From a virus: DNA of 64,000 bases. A program made the translations under genes and the position numbers. Numbering within the stretch: the stretch's first letter is position 1; every line of letters begins with the position of its first letter. Below the pieces are notes generated by a model, which saw only the letters and a program-made list of their open reading frames with translations, had not been told where the DNA came from and ran no database searches. The stretch is taken from the IMG/VR virus record IMGVR_UViG_3300042301_002363, positions 24,098 through 88,097 of that record; one strand, 5' to 3'. Of the stretch, positions 62,206 through 64,000 are shown one piece after another.

Positions 62206-62700
62206 ATGGCAAATTCAGTTGCTATCAAAAAGAACGACAAAGGTGCGTTCGTTAATGTGTATTCCTCTAACGCAGAGTTTGGATACATAGTGCTTGAGTC
62301 TAACTCTATCTCCACTGTTGGTGGTTGGATTAGAGAGTCCAAGCGCACAACCCTCATCAGAGGTACTGTGCAACTCCTTGAGAAATACCTTTCTCTATCT
62401 ACTGGTGGATTGCTACCAGGACGCATTGCAGTGCGCGAATATCTTGAGGATGCTATTCCTGCAGATATTGCTGCAAAGGAGTTGCGCGATGATGTCACGT
62501 TGGAGGAGGCGCTTAAGCCATACTTCAAGCGTGCAGGGCAGGATGGTGTTATTCTATCTAAGGATGGAAAGCGCATCGTTCGCTTCACTGAGTATGACCC
62601 AAGTGGTTCTATTCAGGACATCACGCTCTCTCACGACAATGTGGCAGAGGTGAGTGCGTCTAAGGCGCAAGGTGCTAACAAGGAAGATGCACCGTTCTAA
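62206..62700 (+). CDS. Unknown 164-residue protein, paralogue 1 (ssDNA-binding-like candidate)
   Basis: The beta-rich N-terminus (KGAFVNVYSSNAEFGYIVLE, then GGWIRESKRTTLIRGT) is followed by LLPGRIAVREYLEDAIPADI and a conserved FKRAGQDGVILSKDGKRIVR segment ending RFTEYD. The gene at 63506 encodes a clear paralogue with the same order of motifs. An OB-fold single-stranded-DNA-binding role is conceivable from the beta-barrel-like pattern with exposed Trp, Tyr and Arg, and from the early/replication context, but I cannot confirm it. A hairpin follows the stop. Composition is markedly more GC-rich than the late genes. Confidence 0.6.
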   Translation: MANSVAIKKNDKGAFVNVYSSNAEFGYIVLESNSISTVGGWIRESKRTTLIRGTVQLLEKYLSLSTGGLLPGRIAVREYLEDAIPADIAAKELRDDVTLEEALKPYFKRAGQDGVILSKDGKRIVRFTEYDPSGSIQDITLSHDNVAEVSASKAQGANKEDAPF

Positions 62701-62711
62701 ACAGTCTTCCA

Positions 62712-62747
62712 AGAGAGGCACGTCTATCACGCAGGCGTGTCTCTCTT
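62712..62747 (+). terminator. Hairpin after the 62206 gene
   Basis: AAGAGAGGCACG pairs with CGTGTCTCTCTT (one G-T pair) around a 13-nt loop, directly after the stop. The U-tract is short (TTTAAATT), so it is a terminator candidate or an mRNA-stabilising stem. Confidence 0.5.
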
Positions 62748-62792
62748 TAAATTAAGTGCGTGACAGTTATTAATGCTTTAAAAACAATTCCC

Positions 62793-63134
62793 ATGAAAGC
62801 ATCAAATTACAATTTCCAGTGGCTTGAATCTCAACCTCTTCACAGCTGGATGAAAAAGAATCGTGTTGAAACACTACACGTTGAAGAGATTGAGGGTATA
62901 AGATTTGCAGTGTCCAAATGTGGATGGCAAATCTTAATGGCATCTACAGTGCCAGGTCTCTGTGGCGATATGCAGGTTGCACTTGTAACCAATAAGCGTC
63001 ACAAGATGTTTCCAGGTGAGTATGCCATCATCACTTGGGCGCCTTATGCAAATAGGCGTAAAGCGTGTAAGAAAAGCTACACGTGCACAAGAGTGAAGAA
63101 TTATGTTGAACGTGATTACTCTCTCTCAGCATGA
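62793..63134 (+). CDS. Hypothetical protein, 113 aa
   Basis: I choose ATG 62793 (MKASNYNFQWLESQPLHSWM) over a GTG 33 nt upstream. Mixed alpha/beta sequence with IEGIRFAVSKCGWQILMAST and a basic C-terminal part (NRRKACKKSYTCTRVKNYVE) with two Cys. The stop overlaps the next start (ATGA), indicating coupled translation with the small membrane protein. Its basic tail could bind nucleic acid. No family is recognised. Confidence 0.55.
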   Translation: MKASNYNFQWLESQPLHSWMKKNRVETLHVEEIEGIRFAVSKCGWQILMASTVPGLCGDMQVALVTNKRHKMFPGEYAIITWAPYANRRKACKKSYTCTRVKNYVERDYSLSA

Positions 63135-63283
63135 AAAAGCAAATCTTACTTTACCTCTGGGCAGTGGTCTGCTTGGGGGTATTCAGTGGGGTGTTGATGA
63201 GCTTTGGTTCTCACATCCTTCCTGCAATTGGATTCATGTGCGTCTTCTGGGCGTGCATGCTCATGCCAATGCTCGCTGATTAG
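63131..63283 (+). CDS. Small membrane protein, 50 aa
   Basis: MKKQILLYLWAVVCLGVFSG opens a hydrophobic helix, and a second one (LPAIGFMCVFWACMLMPML) follows after a short GSH turn, giving two predicted membrane spans or a signal anchor plus one span. It overlaps the upstream gene by 4 nt. A strong hairpin follows 15 nt after the stop. Two-span peptides of this size in phage early regions include superinfection exclusion or holin-like proteins; the true role here is unknown. Confidence 0.55.
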   Translation: MKKQILLYLWAVVCLGVFSGVLMSFGSHILPAIGFMCVFWACMLMPMLAD

Positions 63284-63298
63284 ACGTCATCCACCTAT

Positions 63299-63338
63299 GG
63301 GGAAAAGCTGTACACACGTTGTGCAGTTTTTTGTCCCC
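63299..63338 (+). terminator. Strong, probably bidirectional terminator
   Basis: CTGTACA pairs with TGTGCAG (one G-T pair) around a 5-nt loop, and the flanks GGGGAAAAG and TTTTTTGTCCCC extend the pairing. The T6 tract serves the plus strand and the A-tract the minus strand. It lies right after the small membrane protein gene. Confidence 0.7.
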
Positions 63339-63339
63339 A

Positions 63340-63357
63340 GGGTGGGTAAGGGGGAGG
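63340..63357 (+). other. G-rich tract, possible G-quadruplex
   Basis: GGGTGGGTAAGGGGGAGG gives three runs of three or more G plus a final GG in a plus-strand gap. In a largely AT-rich genome this is conspicuous. It could form a two- or three-tetrad quadruplex or simply be a protein-binding tract. Confidence 0.3.
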
Positions 63358-63398
63358 ACGCGTGTCAACATACGATACGCAGCAGTTTTTTCCCCAAG

Positions 63399-63431
63399 GT
63401 GTACTCATACTGCAACCACCCTTGAGTACAC
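63399..63431. promoter_or_regulatory. Perfect 9-bp inverted repeat upstream of second paralogue
   Basis: GTGTACTCA (63399-63407) and TGAGTACAC (63423-63431) are perfect complements with a 15-nt spacer, preceded by TTTTTTCCCC. It may be an operator for the gene at 63506 or a transcript hairpin; there is no U-tract after it, which argues against a terminator. Confidence 0.4.
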
Positions 63432-63458
63432 GTGGAGTAGAATACTGATCTGTCCAAT

Positions 63459-63476
63459 ACGTCACCCCCCAATGAG
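63459..63476 (+). repeat. ACGTCACCCCCCA element, copy 3
   Basis: ACGTCACCCCCCAATGAG is nearly identical to copy 1 over its first 13 bases. It lies about 30 nt before the ATG of the second paralogue, next to an ATTAATTTAAAAC stretch that resembles the leader of the first paralogue (AATTTAATTTAGAAC). Confidence 0.45.
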
Positions 63477-63505
63477 TTCAAGTATTAATTTAAAACTCTT
63501 GATGT

Positions 63506-64000
63506 ATGAGTAATGTAAGAATCGTCCCTGGAAAGAAGGGAACAGTCGTGACAGCGTACGAATCAAACGCTGATTTTGGTTATGTGCAATTAGAGCAAAG
63601 TGCTATTGTACAAACAGGAGGTTGGATACGCGAAGTTAAGCGTACGTGTCTTTTGCGCGGTAAAACTGCAACCCTTGAAGCTTTTGTAGGCGCAAGTAAA
63701 GGTTTGCAATTACCTGGCAAGTTGGTTGCGCTTGAGTACCTTGAGTCTCAAGTACCTGCTGACATTGCGAAGGAGTATCTTCGTGATGATGTTTCCTATG
63801 AGGAAGCAATTGACTCATATCTTAAGCGCGCAGGTGCTGATGGTGTGGCGTTGACTGCAGGAGGCGAGCGTATCTTGCGCTTTACCAAGTATGATGCTGC
63901 TGATCAGATGCATGATGTACGTGTTATGCACGATAATCAGGCTGAAGTTAGCGCTGAGAAGAACTTGGCAAGCAACAGAGGCATGTTGCCTGGTGGTGAA
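63506..64000 (+). CDS. Unknown 164-residue-family protein, paralogue 2 (C-terminus beyond right edge)
   Basis: ATG 63506 opens a frame of 165 codons that runs off the window: MSNVRIVPGKKGTVVTAYES, DFGYVQLEQSAIVQTGGWIR, LPGKLVALEYLESQVPADIA, LKRAGADGVALTAGG, RILRFTKYDAADQMHDVRVM. It aligns along its whole length with the protein at 62206, at roughly half identity by eye. ATG at 63502 in another frame stops after three codons. The function is unknown; single-stranded-DNA binding is one possibility. Tandem paralogues suggest duplication and divergence in the early module. Confidence 0.65.
   Translation, partial: MSNVRIVPGKKGTVVTAYESNADFGYVQLEQSAIVQTGGWIREVKRTCLLRGKTATLEAFVGASKGLQLPGKLVALEYLESQVPADIAKEYLRDDVSYEEAIDSYLKRAGADGVALTAGGERILRFTKYDAADQMHDVRVMHDNQAEVSAEKNLASNRGMLPGGE

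Noticed and set aside
62163-62588. 141-codon minus-strand ORF
   Set aside because: It lies opposite the conserved 164-residue gene that has a paralogue at 63506, and it lacks a matching counterpart opposite the paralogue.

Overview
The window is part of the genome of a large tailed phage, most likely a crAss-like phage (Crassvirales) infecting a Bacteroidota host. It carries the ordered late block of that group: PD-(D/E)XK nuclease, terminase large subunit, portal, major capsid protein, ring and connector proteins, an IHF-like protein, a giant tail stabilisation/hub protein, then a run of 780 to 2500+ residue virion proteins. Several gaps contain the Bacteroidota promoter pattern TTG-N19/20-TAnnTTTG, and strong Shine-Dalgarno sequences are scarce. 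TAA, TAG and TGA all end genes and the longest frames are intact, so the code looks standard. I see no tRNA, rRNA, CRISPR array, insertion sequence, integrase, lysin or holin. No stretch above about 225 nt lacks a gene.

Layout: 1-61178 is one long minus-strand late module, read from high to low coordinates. From 61.2 to 57.6 kb lie small accessory genes: a coiled-coil protein, a GroES-like protein, a probable Acb2/Tad1-type cyclic-nucleotide sponge, a winged-helix-like protein, an HU/IHF-like protein, a Cys-rich zinc protein and the nuclease. From 57.6 to 49.4 kb lie TerL, portal, an acidic scaffold-like protein, the major capsid protein and a small basic protein. From 49.2 to 44.6 kb lie connector and structural proteins and small Cys proteins. 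From 44.3 to 38.8 kb lie four Cys-rich fibre/decoration proteins with fibronectin III, collagen-like, beta-sandwich and FISUMP-like domains. From 38.6 to 30.4 kb lie the IHF-like protein, two ring proteins and the stabilisation/hub protein. From 30.4 kb to the left edge lie seven giant proteins, probably capsid or tail cargo ejected into the host; the last runs off the window and may carry the virion RNA polymerase beyond it.

At about 61.2 kb, back-to-back promoters divide this module from a plus-strand module (61264-64000). That module holds small genes in visibly more GC-rich sequence: a possible phosphoribosyltransferase-fold protein, a 33-residue ORF, two paralogues of an unknown 164-residue family, a 113-residue protein and a 50-residue membrane protein. 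Its gaps are packed with hairpins, C6 and G-rich tracts and a repeated ACGTCACCCCCCA element, and it looks like the start of the early/replication arm.

The clearest unexplained signals are: zincin-type motifs in neighbouring giant proteins; a [KR][YF]GG motif and a CPxGY...C mini-motif scattered through many virion proteins; a roughly 360-residue insertion in the hub protein that shares a domain with a fibre; an apparently permuted FISUMP domain; a leader ORF overlapping a terminator-like hairpin; and a three-hairpin element behind the capsid genes.
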